DNA from: Prosapia bicincta
Taxonomy: Eukaryota; Arthropoda; Insecta; Hemiptera; Cercopidae
Length of the DNA: 64,000 nt
Assembly (NCBI GenBank): GCA_036971475.1
Contig: JBAIZL010000005.1
Location: 174,711,386 to 174,775,385 of the forward strand
Reading direction: 5' to 3'
Part shown: positions 38,476-49,140 of the stretch, in pieces
Numbering within the stretch: position 1 is the stretch's first letter
How the letters are laid out: each line of letters starts with the position of its first letter
The notes under the pieces: model-generated
The model's database searches: none
What the model saw: only the letters and a program-made list of their open reading frames with translations
What the model was told of the DNA's origin: nothing
Translations under genes and position numbers: made by a program

Positions 38476-39639
38476 ATGTCCCCTAATTTAATTTAAATAA
38501 AAAAAAATATTCCTACTATCTACATAACACATTCTTTACATTTTACAAGCTTGATTAAATATACATATTATTTTTTTTTTTAAATTAAATTTAAATTAAC
38601 ATTTATTTCCTAATTGTACATTTTATTTAATAACTAATTGAACACATTTTTTATTGAGTAAGTCCCTCAACACTTTGGCTAACTTATCGTCCATTGTCTT
38701 TACCACTTTTAGAATTGTCCACTTAAAAGTCATTTATACCTTTATCTGTCCACTTATACTTAATTCTACGACACAATTTTTATCTTAATTCTTTAACAAT
38801 CAAATACTGAGCTGAACACTTCAAGCTACATATTACTTAACTTATCTTCTAACAATACAATATACTTATAACTAACATTCAATCGACAATTCTTTAACAA
38901 TTCTAACAATAAATCATGTTCTGGTATTTACAATTCCTTCCATAATTATTATTATTTTTTACATTTATTACAATTGGAATCCTTCCAATCATAAGTCTGA
39001 TTCAATATTTATTTAACATATATTCTCTGATACCGTGTCTTTAAATCCCAGCCTATCCGAGTCATAGTATGTCTAGATTTGGTCAAATTGGTTATAACAT
39101 TTCTCTTTCCCTTATTTCTGTTTATTCCTTGTTTATTATCTATCTCATATTTATTTTGCTTTTAGCTTCATCTAACTCTCAGTTCTTAGTTATTATTTTA
39201 TCTCCCCTTCCAATCTCACATCCAGTTCAATTATTTTCTTATATCATTTCAGTTTATTTTGTATGAAGTTTAACATCTAATATTTTTAAAGGTCGCAATC
39301 TCATATCCTCTATTTGATCATATCTATAGCTCCTTCGATTACACTGTCCCTATATCAACGAATATAAATTTTGTTTTAATACTTATATATATCAACGCAG
39401 ATTCTCCCTTACAATACGACGAAGTTTAAATACACAATTACCATATTTTTATTACAACGATGCTTCAATATTTATTAACATAGATTCATATTTATCTTTA
39501 TTCATTATTCGACGAAGTTTCCAATAAATTATCGTAGATATAGTTACCATCCCTTAAAACTTATCTCCTGCTAACGTTTTCTTATACACATAATCACCTA
39601 GAGTTTATTCATATTGCTTCCTTCATCTATATTTAATAT
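38476..39639. other. Interior of the LTR element beyond the protease remnant
   Basis: No reverse transcriptase, RNase H or integrase motif could be read on the minus strand. Plus-strand open frames here are shadows of the pyrimidine-rich antisense. A weak purine stretch (TTAGGGGAC on the minus strand) adjoins the 3' LTR as possible polypurine tract. Confidence 0.6.
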
Positions 39640-40905
39640 CTCCCTTCCTATTTTATTATTATTTTCCTTTTCCAGTTCTCCTGGATACATGTCATATTAT
39701 TGCCTGTGTCTATTAATGCCTGTAAACTTGTTTCCTCTATTTAATTTCTATTCCTGGGTTTCTTATTGTCTTAGTTTTCCGATTGACTGTGGGCACCCTG
39801 CTCTTTTCTTGTCCCCACGCCTGTCCTTGCCATAACACCGTTTACATCTCCATTGTATCTCTCACCTGCTTCATAAGTTCTATTTTCTCTGTTATTCTCA
39901 TATTTAAATTCCATCTCCCATTTTCCAAACTCGAGTTGTGCCTCCACATTCATTAACATATCCGTACCTCTGATAAATTTTCTCAATAAGCCTTGTACCA
40001 CTAAGCCTTGAGACGGATATTTAACTCCTCCTATTTCTCCTATTACCATTTTCATTTTATTAATCTTTTCAATTTTCTTATTAGTTGTGGTTTGAATGTT
40101 TAAATTTTTTATTTGCCATATTTCTAATTTTCCCATTTTATTTCTATCTCCTAACCTTCCTTGCTCTCCTAATATTTTCTCCCTTACATCTTCGACTTTC
40201 TTAAAACGCTCATCTGTTATCTCTCTTTCTCCTATCACCTTTAATTTTAACTCTTCTGTTTTTTTTTTTGTTATATTTTCTACCTTTTTCTTATTAATTT
40301 CTATTACATCAGCTATTATTTCATTTGTTTCCTCAAAATTTTCCTTAATCTCCTCCTCTAATTCTCTATCTTTCTCTTCTAAGTCTCTTCTCACATCCTT
40401 TATTACAGCATTACTCTCTGTCCTCCACTGTCGCCTCATATCCTCTATCATTTTCTTATTCTCCTCCCTGTTTTCATCTCTTATGAATTTCAAATCCTTC
40501 CTCGTCTCTCTCATTTCGTCTCTATTTTCCTTTAATTTTTTGTTTATTTCCCTCATATCCTCACTCATTCCATCTATCTTATCTAATTTTGTATTTATAT
40601 TTTCATTATTCTTATCTAATTTTCTATTTATATTTTCATTCATTTCTTTTAAGTTTGCATTCATTTCCATTATAATTCTCATTATATCCCTTAAATCTAC
40701 ATTCTCATTATTTCCCAGTTTTTTTTTGTTGGGTTTGCATAGGTGGTAGTCCCCTAGCCTCTTCTACCTCAATGTTTCCTATTGGCATATCTGTGCCTTC
40801 CATTTCTTTCATTTCCAAACTTGTCCCTTTTTCCTGGTCCCCTACAACTACCAGCTCGCCTATAATATTTTCTTCTTTTTTTTCTGTAAGTAACTTATTA
40901 TACAA
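39640..40905 (-). pseudogene. Gag-like coiled-coil protein and aspartic-protease remnant of the LTR element
   Basis: Minus-strand frames from 40905 onward. The first frame (40905-40708) is acidic and ends after a run of nine A. Reading continues one base out of frame as a long charged heptad-rich coiled coil (from about 40700), with repeats of the type NxNENINxKLDK and EEIKENFEE, through to 39771. This is typical of Gag in some arthropod Gypsy-type elements. About 60 bases later, again out of frame, comes ALIDTGNNMTCIQE, the D-T-G active-site segment of a retroviral-type protease (DTG at 39710-39702). Nothing beyond it reads as pol. Both shifts fall in A runs. Confidence 0.75.
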
Positions 40906-41080
40906 ACATAAACAATTTTTATATATATTATAAACCTAGCCTTGATTCTATTCAACTCAGTGTTTAATTTTACAAAATTTTTTCTAAATCTATTTCCAGT
41001 TCAAATGTTTTTCATATAAAAAGTTCTAAATTAATTTTGTTTCAAAATCTCTCTAAATAAATTTTATCTCTTATTTTATC

Positions 41081-41100
41081 GAGCCCCACGTTGGGCGCCA
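41081..41100 (-). promoter_or_regulatory. Primer-binding site, tRNA-Lys type
   Basis: The minus strand reads TGGCGCCCAACGTGGGGC, beginning two bases after the 5' LTR. TGGCGCCC is complementary to the 3' end of lysine tRNA, and this form is common in insect Gypsy-type elements (recalled). Confidence 0.85.
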
Positions 41101-41102
41101 AA

Positions 41103-42587
41103 TGTAAAGTATTTATAAAACAGACGCAACAGGGTTTTACTATTATTGATTTATTGAATGATATTTTTAATTTCTTAGTTAAAACAAAAACAACTCAGGA
41201 ACAATTCATAATTCTTTATTATCACAATTTCATCTCAACATTTAAACAATACACACAAAACAAAAATTTATAACTTAACAAGTTTTAACAAACTCGGTTT
41301 AACTCTTATTTCTTTTGATTTTATAGTTCCACAATTTTAATATACCCTAGGCTAATTTTACGATCTCTTATTATCTCGGGGTTATAGCATGGGCTATATT
41401 TTTTTAATTCTTAGGTTAATTAAATAAATTTTGAAAAACAATACTAAATTTTGAAATTAATTTTAATAAATATTTTCCTGATGGAAAAACTTTAATTTGG
41501 AATAAGCAAAAAGGCGAAACTATTTGAACTGGATTATGATCTTATTACTATTAATCACAAGATATTCTAATGTACAATTTTAAACTTCCCTATTATCCTA
41601 AGAGTCCACTAAAGTTTATTTTTTTATATATAGCGCTATGTACTTAACTTATCAAATAACGGCGAATGGCTGCTTGCTCACACGTAGAATTCCGTTGTCT
41701 TTAAATTTCACTTTTTTCACACTTAAATTCGTTTTAGTTCCTTTAAACTATATTTACACTTTATTAACTCCTTCAATTCACTTATCCCTGTTTAATCTTG
41801 TAAAGTTTCTTCACAAATCTGTATAATTTTGACGAAGTTTCTAATAAAAAGAATTTTGACTGGTCCTGGCAGATTCGCTACCTTACTCGGCGTCCCACGC
41901 CAGACTCTAACTACGCCTCCTTAGATTTTCTTTTAAAATGTTACAAATATGGCGGCCTCCTTCTTCTTAAAAAAAAACATATGGATTATAATTTAGTTCA
42001 ATTTCTTCTCACTATAGTCGACTGCACACTTGACCTACTTCTTGCTTTCACCTCTGTTTTTACAGCTGATGCAATAACGCGATTGTTTACAATGACGTTT
42101 TAATTTGGTTAAACTTTAGTTGAAACTTTCTGTTTCAATTTTCCGATCCTTAACAAACCTTCCAGTGTTTATTTAATTACTATTATTAGTGTGTGAAGTG
42201 TCTTTGTGTTTTACTTTTGTAATATTTCGAAATGTGTGTGTTTTGACTGGACTTTTCCAAACATAACCTTACATTGTTTACAATCGTTTTTCACTTTTTC
42301 CTTCAAGTAATTACTTATGCCCTATTTTACTAATATTTACAATTTTGTTTAACATATAACTATTATTAGATTATCTTGTTTTAAATTTTATTTGATACAA
42401 CAAATTTCTTTATGTATTTACAGTTCAAATATCTTATTTACTAATCTAGGCTTTTACCTAAATTTAGTTTCAATTTTAACCTAACCAATCTTTTAATGAA
42501 TTTCTTTTTAAATTTTGTGTGAGTTATTTCTAATATATTCTTCCAATTCTTAAATAATATTATATAGCCCATTCTATAAATGTTACA
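41103..42587 (-). repeat. 5' LTR of the retrotransposon
   Basis: In element orientation it begins TGTAACATTTATAG and ends AAATACTTTACA. It sits two bases from the primer-binding site. Confidence 0.95.
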
Positions 42588-43749
42588 ATACACGTACTTA
42601 TAAAAATATATTCTTAAGAGTATAAAAGTTATTATTTAAAAAACTTCAATTGAACATTCAAGGAATATTTGTCAAAACAACACAATAAATCTACAGTAGT
42701 ATCATTTGTACAAATTAATGAAAACATCAGCCAGCAAATTAAAACTTTTTTTAATGTAAGTGTTATGAAACTGAACTAATTAAATTTTACAATACATATT
42801 TTCATTGTAAATCATGAAGAAACATTCATAAAAATTTAACTTATTTGGTACAAAAATTATTAAATTCATTACTTAGTACTATTATTAGCTATATTTAGCT
42901 TCATCAACTTCTTCATATTTGACATGTTTAAGGTGTTCCCATCTATATAAAAGAGACAGTAAAGATAGAGATTAAATATCCTAAAAATTAGAAATTTATA
43001 AAAGTGTTCAAAAAAAATCCCAAATGAAAAGTTTAGTTTAGGTAATACAAACCTAATTAAATGTTTTAAAATATTACAGAAAAATAATAGCAACAATAAT
43101 GATAATAGTGTCTGAAAAAAAACTAGACACCAACAACCTAAATAGTGTGAAGACAGGTCCATAGCAATATTCCAACCCACTTGGGAGAACTGATCTACAG
43201 TAGTGTTAAAAAGTAAACTATTCAGTACTGAGAAATACTTCGAGTAGATGAGAACACCTCGAAAGTGTTAAGTATAAAGGTCCTGATTATCTAGGAATAA
43301 CTGATAACAGTACTAAGAAATATTTTAACGTTCTATCAGGAAGTATGAAAATAATATTTTACTAAATTCTTCAAGTTAGTTAGACCTTAGTTTGAAAGAA
43401 CAATTCACAATATTGAGTATTAAAAGAGTTCATTTAAAATCTCACCATGCGCTAGTTTACTGTTGAAGTGTTAATGGTTAGTTACTGTTAGCCAATCACT
43501 GATGAAGTTGATGTCTTTGCCGAAACTATTCTTGGTTAATAAACTAATATGTGGTGAGATTTTGAGTGAACTCTTTTAGTATTTAACATTGTAATTTAAT
43601 TTAATTTAAAAGATAAAGATTTAATTTAAAGAAGAGAAGATTTTTTTCTCTTATATACTCTTATCAGCTTTGTAAAACCAAATTTTATATAAAAAGTATG
43701 ATGTACCTGTTAAAATTAAAAATAAGTTAATCATTTTTGAAAAAAATAC

Positions 43750-43902
43750 CTTCATATCGATTTCTTTTATGGAATAGTGACAGAGCCTGAGTACAGTTAA
43801 AATGAATGCTAATTTCTTCTCCTTCTTGTAAATAAACATGTTGTACTAACGGTTCCGCTCCAGAGTCCCACTGGACTGTAACTGTAGTTTTAATTTCTAT
43901 AC
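43750..43902 (-). CDS. BMP-family ligand: prodomain exon (most 5' exon found)
   Basis: A 153-base exon with acceptor TTTGATTAG and donor GAAG|GTATTT. It has two leading bases, 50 codons and one trailing base, which fits the two leading bases of the exon at 36061. It reads PLVQHVYLQEGEEISIHFNC, TQALSLFHKRNRYE and then joins GVLKI. The stretch HFNCTQALSLF corresponds to the F-D-V-T-x-A-(I/L) segment that precedes the strand pair in BMP10-type prodomains. The intron between this exon and the next contains the whole LTR retrotransposon. Upstream exons (signal peptide, start) were not identified. Confidence 0.7.
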
Positions 43903-44157
43903 CTAATCAAACAAATCATGTTATGTTAATATTTTTTCATAACTTGTCCTATTGAAATCTGTTAAATTTTAGGGACATAATGCATTGCTCTAACTACCAT
44001 TTTTGTCTTTCTACTTTCTCTTGTTTTATGAGACTCGCATGAGAGGTGCAAACTAGCTAGCCCCCCTACTGAGAGGACTTGAGTGTTTCCTACGTTACTC
44101 TAGTTACGCAACATACAACACACTACTTAAATATATTATTCAAAGACAAACTACACA

Positions 44158-45698
44158 TACAGTATACTTCCTCCAATCCAGCATGTTATTGTCCAGCACG
44201 CTTGATAATCCGGCATGACATTTGCGTGAAATATTTATTTAGAAATAAACAATAGCGTCAGTTATGTATTACGGTTGTAATATTAGATAGATTAAATGGT
44301 AAAATTGATTTCATTTTAATTGCGTAATCAATGTTTGATTTAAATGGATATGTTTTGAATTTAAAGAACTGGTAAAGCTTAAAATGTTTTGATTTCAACT
44401 ACAACTCTTTGAAATGTGATAAGTACGTATAATGGGTGAGCTCACCTTCGGCCAAGTATGAATATTGTCGTAGGTTCGGGAAGAGTCCATTCTTTTCTCA
44501 GGCTTTGTGTGCCCCACTCTCGCTATCAGTTCAGTTTTCACAGTTGGTTTACTGTACCATACATCTCAGACTAGTTGTTTGTTTGAATGTTGGATGAGCG
44601 TAGTTTATTTTAGTTTTGTGTTTTAGTACTTTTGAGATTCTTATTGACAGTGATATGGGCCCTAAGGTTAACCCAGGTTCTTCTAAAAGAAAACATCTAA
44701 CTCTCACTTTAGCTCTAAAGCTGGAAATTGTGAAGAAACTTGAAAATGGCGTAGGTACATATTATAATGAATGATTATAACATAGGATCATCTACAATTT
44801 ATGACATTAAAAAAATTTAAAAAATCTGTAACAATATGCGAATGAATCAGAAATTTTAAAAATATTTTTGGAAGCTAAACGTTAATAAAACCCAAACTAG
44901 AATGACTTGATTTGGCTCAGTTAGTTTGACAGTTGGTTTTCAGCAAAACGATCTGAGGGTAAAACCATTACTGGCCCCATAGTTGTTGAAAATGAAAAAG
45001 CAAAAATGTTTTAACAAGATTTAAACATTGCAGAAATTTATTGTAAATTTCCTGAAGTCTGGCTAACGAGTTTTTAGACTTGTCATGGTATTAGGAAATT
45101 AGATATTTCTGGGGAACTAAAATCTGCAGATGTTGAAGATGATGAAGAGTTTAAAATTAAATTTAAGTCCATCGTTTCTGATGAGGAACTCACAGCTTGT
45201 CAAATATAAATAAGCCAACAGAAGAAATACTAAATGAGCCAACAGTCCTTAAAGACATTGACTCAGATGAAGATAACGTGGATGAAAGGAATCAACCAGC
45301 TGATGCCTTGAACAATTTCATAAAATTTTCTGAAAGTTGCAGTTTGTTTAATGATGCTGAAATAATAAAACTCCACATCATTAGAAATGACTTCATAAAA
45401 AAACTAAGGATGAAAACTAAAACTGATCCTACATTCATGATTTGTTTGTCAAGAACAACCCCACAGACTAGAGTTAGACAACAGTCCACTGAGTTTTGTT
45501 TAGCCTTTACTATTCATGTACAATACATATCTACATACAATGTACATATTTGAGCTGTTTCAAGAATAAAAATTGGTTAATTGTACCGTGTTGTTTATTT
45601 TTTCCAATTTGTCTGATCTCAATTCTGTAATCTGGAATATTTTGTAATCCGGCATGATTCAAGTCCCAAGCGTGCCGGATTACAGGAAGTTTATTGTA
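44158..45698 (+). mobile_element. Tigger/pogo-like transposon, internally deleted
   Basis: Terminal inverted repeats CAGTATACTTCCT...AATCC at the left and, inverted, CAATAAACTTCCTGTAATCC at the right, with TA duplications; 1,537 bp. The interior encodes pieces of a Tigger transposase on the plus strand but lacks the catalytic domain. Confidence 0.88.
44654..45554 (+). pseudogene. Tigger-type transposase remnant (CENP-B-like DNA-binding region and C-terminal tail)
   Basis: The ATG at 44654 starts MGPKVNPGSSKRKHLTLTLA and LKLEIVKKLENG, the first helix-turn-helix of Tigger/jerky proteins. Later frames give FSAKRSEGKTITGPIVVE, AKMF-stop-QDLNIAE and HGIRKLDISGE, the CENP-B-type second domain. They contain stop codons and shifts. 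The last frame (45197-45553) gives an acidic linker and FIKFSESCSLF...DFIKKLRMK, a typical tail. The DDE catalytic part between them is absent. Confidence 0.85.
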
Positions 45699-46090
45699 CT
45701 TAAATTCATTTACTGCCTTGGCATTTAGTAATGGGTATACACCTATCCATGCCTCCATTGGAGAGGAGGTGATTTTATTTATGTTTAACCCTACCAAAAT
45801 GAGCCAAAAATTGTCATATCCTGAGTATTAAAACCCTATCCTCAGTTCACTTTTCCCCATTTTCATTCCATCAATTCCTCTCTCTCTTTCTAACTTCCTA
45901 AAATTTGGACTACATGGACGCAATCTTATTCTCTTAGCCATGATGGATTTTATTGTTAATGATGATTGGCCAAACTTTTTCATCTGAACTTAACAAATTT
46001 AAACTTACCAAACTTACCCTTCAAGTCAATTTTTATTGGGAAAACTTATGTGAAATAAACAAACTTTATGACAGTTATTTTATAAAGTAA

Positions 46091-46700
46091 ATTTATGAGA
46101 AACTTACTGAGACAAAATGTTTTTAATTGTATTGAGCAATTTTTATTATTCCCTAGCTTGGGCCCTTTGAGTTGTGGTTGAGTCAGGCAGCAGGATTGTT
46201 ATGTGAAGGTTTTCAATAATATGGATAAAAAATTTATATAACTTTTATTGGGTTTATTTATTTATGGTTTTTTTATATATATTTGTAAATTTCAAATAGT
46301 TCTCGGTTGTTGATGTTTTTTTAGATAATGTAAATAATTTATAGGTTATGGTTAATGTGAATATGGGTGTGACTTGATTGTATTGTGCGGTTAACTAAAT
46401 ATGAGTCAGTGTCATATTTAATAGTGTATTTGTTTTTAAAATTTCTATTGAAAGCTGCAATCTGTTTGTCTAATGTAATATTTGTAGATCGCTCAAGTTT
46501 GTCTATACAGTTTAGTTTATCCTTGGAGTTTATCTGTTTTGTTTTTGTTGGGTATTATGTTATTGGTTCTTGTTAGTTTTAAGTGTTATTCTGTTCTCTG
46601 TTTTGGGAGATGTTTAGTGATCTGTTTGAGCTTTTGTTTATGTATGTGATTGAGAAATTATAACAGCTATCTTTTAAGCATGTTTTATACATGTGAGTGA
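46091..46700 (-). mobile_element. Decayed Penelope-like terminal fragment
   Basis: The sequence is parallel to 33710-34170 (ACTTACTGAGACAAAA at its left end, CTGTTTGTCTAATGTA further right). On the minus strand a weak YIRQTD corresponds to YIGQT of the GIY-YIG core. The hammerhead-like core is not conserved here. Confidence 0.6.
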
Positions 46701-46845
46701 CAAAGGTATGTGAACTCATTTACACTTAAACAATTCAAGATGCATTAATATGTAACTCTTTCCTATAGTATCACTCAGATGCAGCTCCCTTATAAGGGCC
46801 CAATAGGCAGGGCAGAACTTGTGAGTGTTCAAGAACTACTTTTAT

Positions 46846-46846
46846 G

Positions 46847-46916
<70 letters not shown>
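46846..46916. repeat. (GT)n microsatellite
   Basis: GT units with a few TATG interruptions. Open frames across it on both strands are artefacts. Confidence 0.95.
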
Positions 46917-46917
<1 letters not shown>

Positions 46918-47819
46918 GTTTTTTGCATAATATGTTGTCTGTCAGGGCATATTTCTATGGTTTTTTGTATTATTCTACATGTGGTGGGTCTAAGAAATTG
47001 ATTGTGTTCTGTTTCAAGTGTGAATTTTATGTTGTTATGCATACTGTTTATGTGACAGAGAAACATTAGGATCTTTTTTTAACCTCTGAATAGGAATGGA
47101 TAGTGTCTACATATTTGTACCTGTACATTATTTTGTGCCTTGTCAAAATTTATAGTAACTCAATTCCACATGGAAAGCTGTGCTGAACCATCTATAAGTA
47201 CCCTATATTACTGACTCAAAAAACATTATCATATCTGTTAAGGTTGGAGAAAGCTTACAGAACAGAGACAAGTCATGACTAAAGTAATTCAAAATAGTAG
47301 TTGAAATCTTATTTAGTTTTTAAACTTCATGTTCTGTTAAAAAGTATTAAACTATTACAGCTTTTATTTAATTAAAAAATTAATACTATTTGATTCTATC
47401 TTCCCTTGAGCTACTAGCTTTACACTAAAAAACATTTAAACATATGTTAGTATGTTACACTTGCTTGTAGTAGCACTTGACTTACTTTTATGAATATTGA
47501 GGACGGCAGGAGATATGTCCCATTGTCAACTCAGACCGTAACTCAAGTAGTACAGATTTTTTTAGTATTAAAAATTCTTTCACAATACAATTATATTGTT
47601 TATACATTTTTTATAATTTATAAATATTAATAGTAGTTAAGTTTCAAGTTAAATTGGATTCAAATAAACTTTATTTACTTTTCTTTGAAATTAGCTATAG
47701 ACAAAACAAGATACCAATATGCAAATAATCAAGCTATCGTTTAATAATAAAAATTACAATTACAACTATCAAAATGTTTTGAAAACTATATTATAGAATT
47801 TCACGAGTATAATTATTTT

Positions 47820-48110
47820 ATTTTAAATAAATAAAACCACAAATTACTTTTTTTTAAAACCTTATGTACATTTCAATTGCCCAGCAATCATCTTTAGAGG
47901 TATTTAAAAAATACAACTAACTCAACGAGTTAATAATTTGTTAAAAGAAGAAATGTTCATGAAATTAAAAAAGAATCCAATAAACTAATTAGAAAAAAAA
48001 GTTAGTTGTATTTTTTAAATACCTCTGAAGATGATCGCTGGGCAATTGAAATGTACATAAGGTTTTAAATAAAAGTTATTTGTGGTTTAGAGGTTTTATT
48101 TATTTAAAAT
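47820..48110. repeat. Large palindrome of two inverted hammerhead-bearing repeats
   Basis: The left arm (47820-47935) and right arm (48000-48110) are inverted copies separated by a short spacer. Both carry the sequence CT(G/A)AAGATGAT(T/C)GCTGGGCAAT-TGAAATG. The left copy (minus strand) has a perfect stem II but a mutated core; the right copy (plus strand) has an intact core. Confidence 0.85.
48021..48063 (+). ncRNA. Predicted type I hammerhead ribozyme
   Basis: Order on the plus strand: ACCT (stem I), CTGAAGA core, TG, ATCGC-TGG-GCAAT (stem II, one C-A mismatch that is a U-A pair in the inverted sister copy), T, GAAA, then ATG/CAT stem III around TA, an unpaired A at 48059 as the cleavage residue, and AGGT pairing perfectly with ACCT. 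The core allows any base at position 7, so CUGAAGA is acceptable. Folded by hand only. Confidence 0.65.
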
Positions 48111-48644
48111 AAACATTACGCCACAGTTGCTTCATACAGCTATAATTATTTTACAATTTATTTATTAAATTTATAAATAAGTAAAAGCCTTACTCTACAT
48201 TTTTTATAATATGACATTGAAGTTATGTCAATTATTTATTAAAAAATATAAACTTTCCTAAAAATAGCACTGGTTATGAAGATACACCACAGCACAATCA
48301 GTTAGTCAAAGATTATTAACTAAATATTGCTTTCTGAATAAGTAAAACCTTTTAACCACAAATAAAAATTAGTTAAATCCCAATGTGCATTTTTATTACA
48401 ACCATCTTTAAACGATTTGTTGCAATAATAGGCCTATACCAATGTTTCTGTCAGTATGATTTAATAATTTCCCCATCTGGATGGGTTCATTGATGTGTTC
48501 ATAATAAAATCTCCAAGTTTAATATAAAACCACCCTTAATTTGCAATCCATCTACTTGTTTTAATAAATTGCCATTTCAGTTATTTCAAATACAATCTAG
48601 TTTTTGAAGTTGCTTGATGTAATCATCTTGAATTCACTAATTAA

Positions 48645-48799
48645 ACTAATTTTAAAAATACTAAACTAAGTGAATACGTAATTGCTAACTTGCTGACGCG
48701 TTTCAAAACATTCGTTTGTTTTGACAAAACGAATGTTTTGAAACGCATCAGGAAGTAAGCAATTACGTATTAACTTAGTTAAGTATTTTTAAAATTAGT
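48645..48799. repeat. Palindromic dispersed repeat (GAAACGCGTC family)
   Basis: Inverted arms such as CTTGCTGACGCGTTTCAAAA and TTTTGAAACGCATCAGGAAG around a nine-base centre. The flanking text (GTTGCTTGATGTAATCATC) recurs at 52918, so this is a dispersed family. Confidence 0.85.
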
Positions 48800-49140
48800 G
48801 TAATCTAGTTTTTGCTAGATTTACCTCTATAATACCTTAAATATCAGCTGATCTTGACCTACACTTCCATTATTGTCATAGATATATACTTTAAAATTAT
48901 TTTAAGAGATTTTATTTCAAATTCTATAGATTGATTAATTTGTTGATCTTTAAATCCTATGTTAGCTATTTATTATAATAGAGACATATTTATTTTAAGC
49001 ATAGATTTGTTCATATTAGATTATATAATATAGTGTTATCTAGATTATCGATGCCATCTATTCACATTTTAAAATCTTACAATACTTTAAATACAATTTT
49101 GTGTTTAAGTATTCAATTGAACATCTGCTAGATTTTGGTT

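Larger units (their letters stand above)
36986..42591 (-). mobile_element. Young, pol-deleted LTR retrotransposon (Ty3/Gypsy-type)
   Basis: Two direct 1.49-kb repeats (36990-38475 and 41103-42587) begin TG and end CA and flank a 2.6-kb interior. The four-base ATAC occurs at 36986-36989 and 42588-42591 as target-site duplication. Orientation is minus, shown by a primer-binding site just inside the right repeat. The interior holds a gag-like frame and a protease remnant but too little space for reverse transcriptase, RNase H and integrase, and no YxDD box is seen. The element lies in a BMP-gene intron, sense to that gene. Confidence 0.93.

Noticed and set aside
40096..40749. Long plus-strand frame rich in Phe, Ser and Ile
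   Set aside because: It is the antisense of the gag-like coiled coil; its composition follows from the complement of Lys/Glu-rich codons.
43494..43540. CTGATGA...GAAAC with pairable flanks on the plus strand
   Set aside because: Five stem I pairs are possible, but no stem II forms and the base before the cleavage site is C, not U. At most a decayed relative.
46779..47069. Plus- and minus-strand frames of VCVCVC and THTHTH
   Set aside because: Translation of a GT microsatellite.
48660..48790. Palindrome as an intrinsic terminator or a CRISPR repeat
   Set aside because: Eukaryotic context, only two dispersed copies with different spacers; it is a mobile-repeat palindrome.
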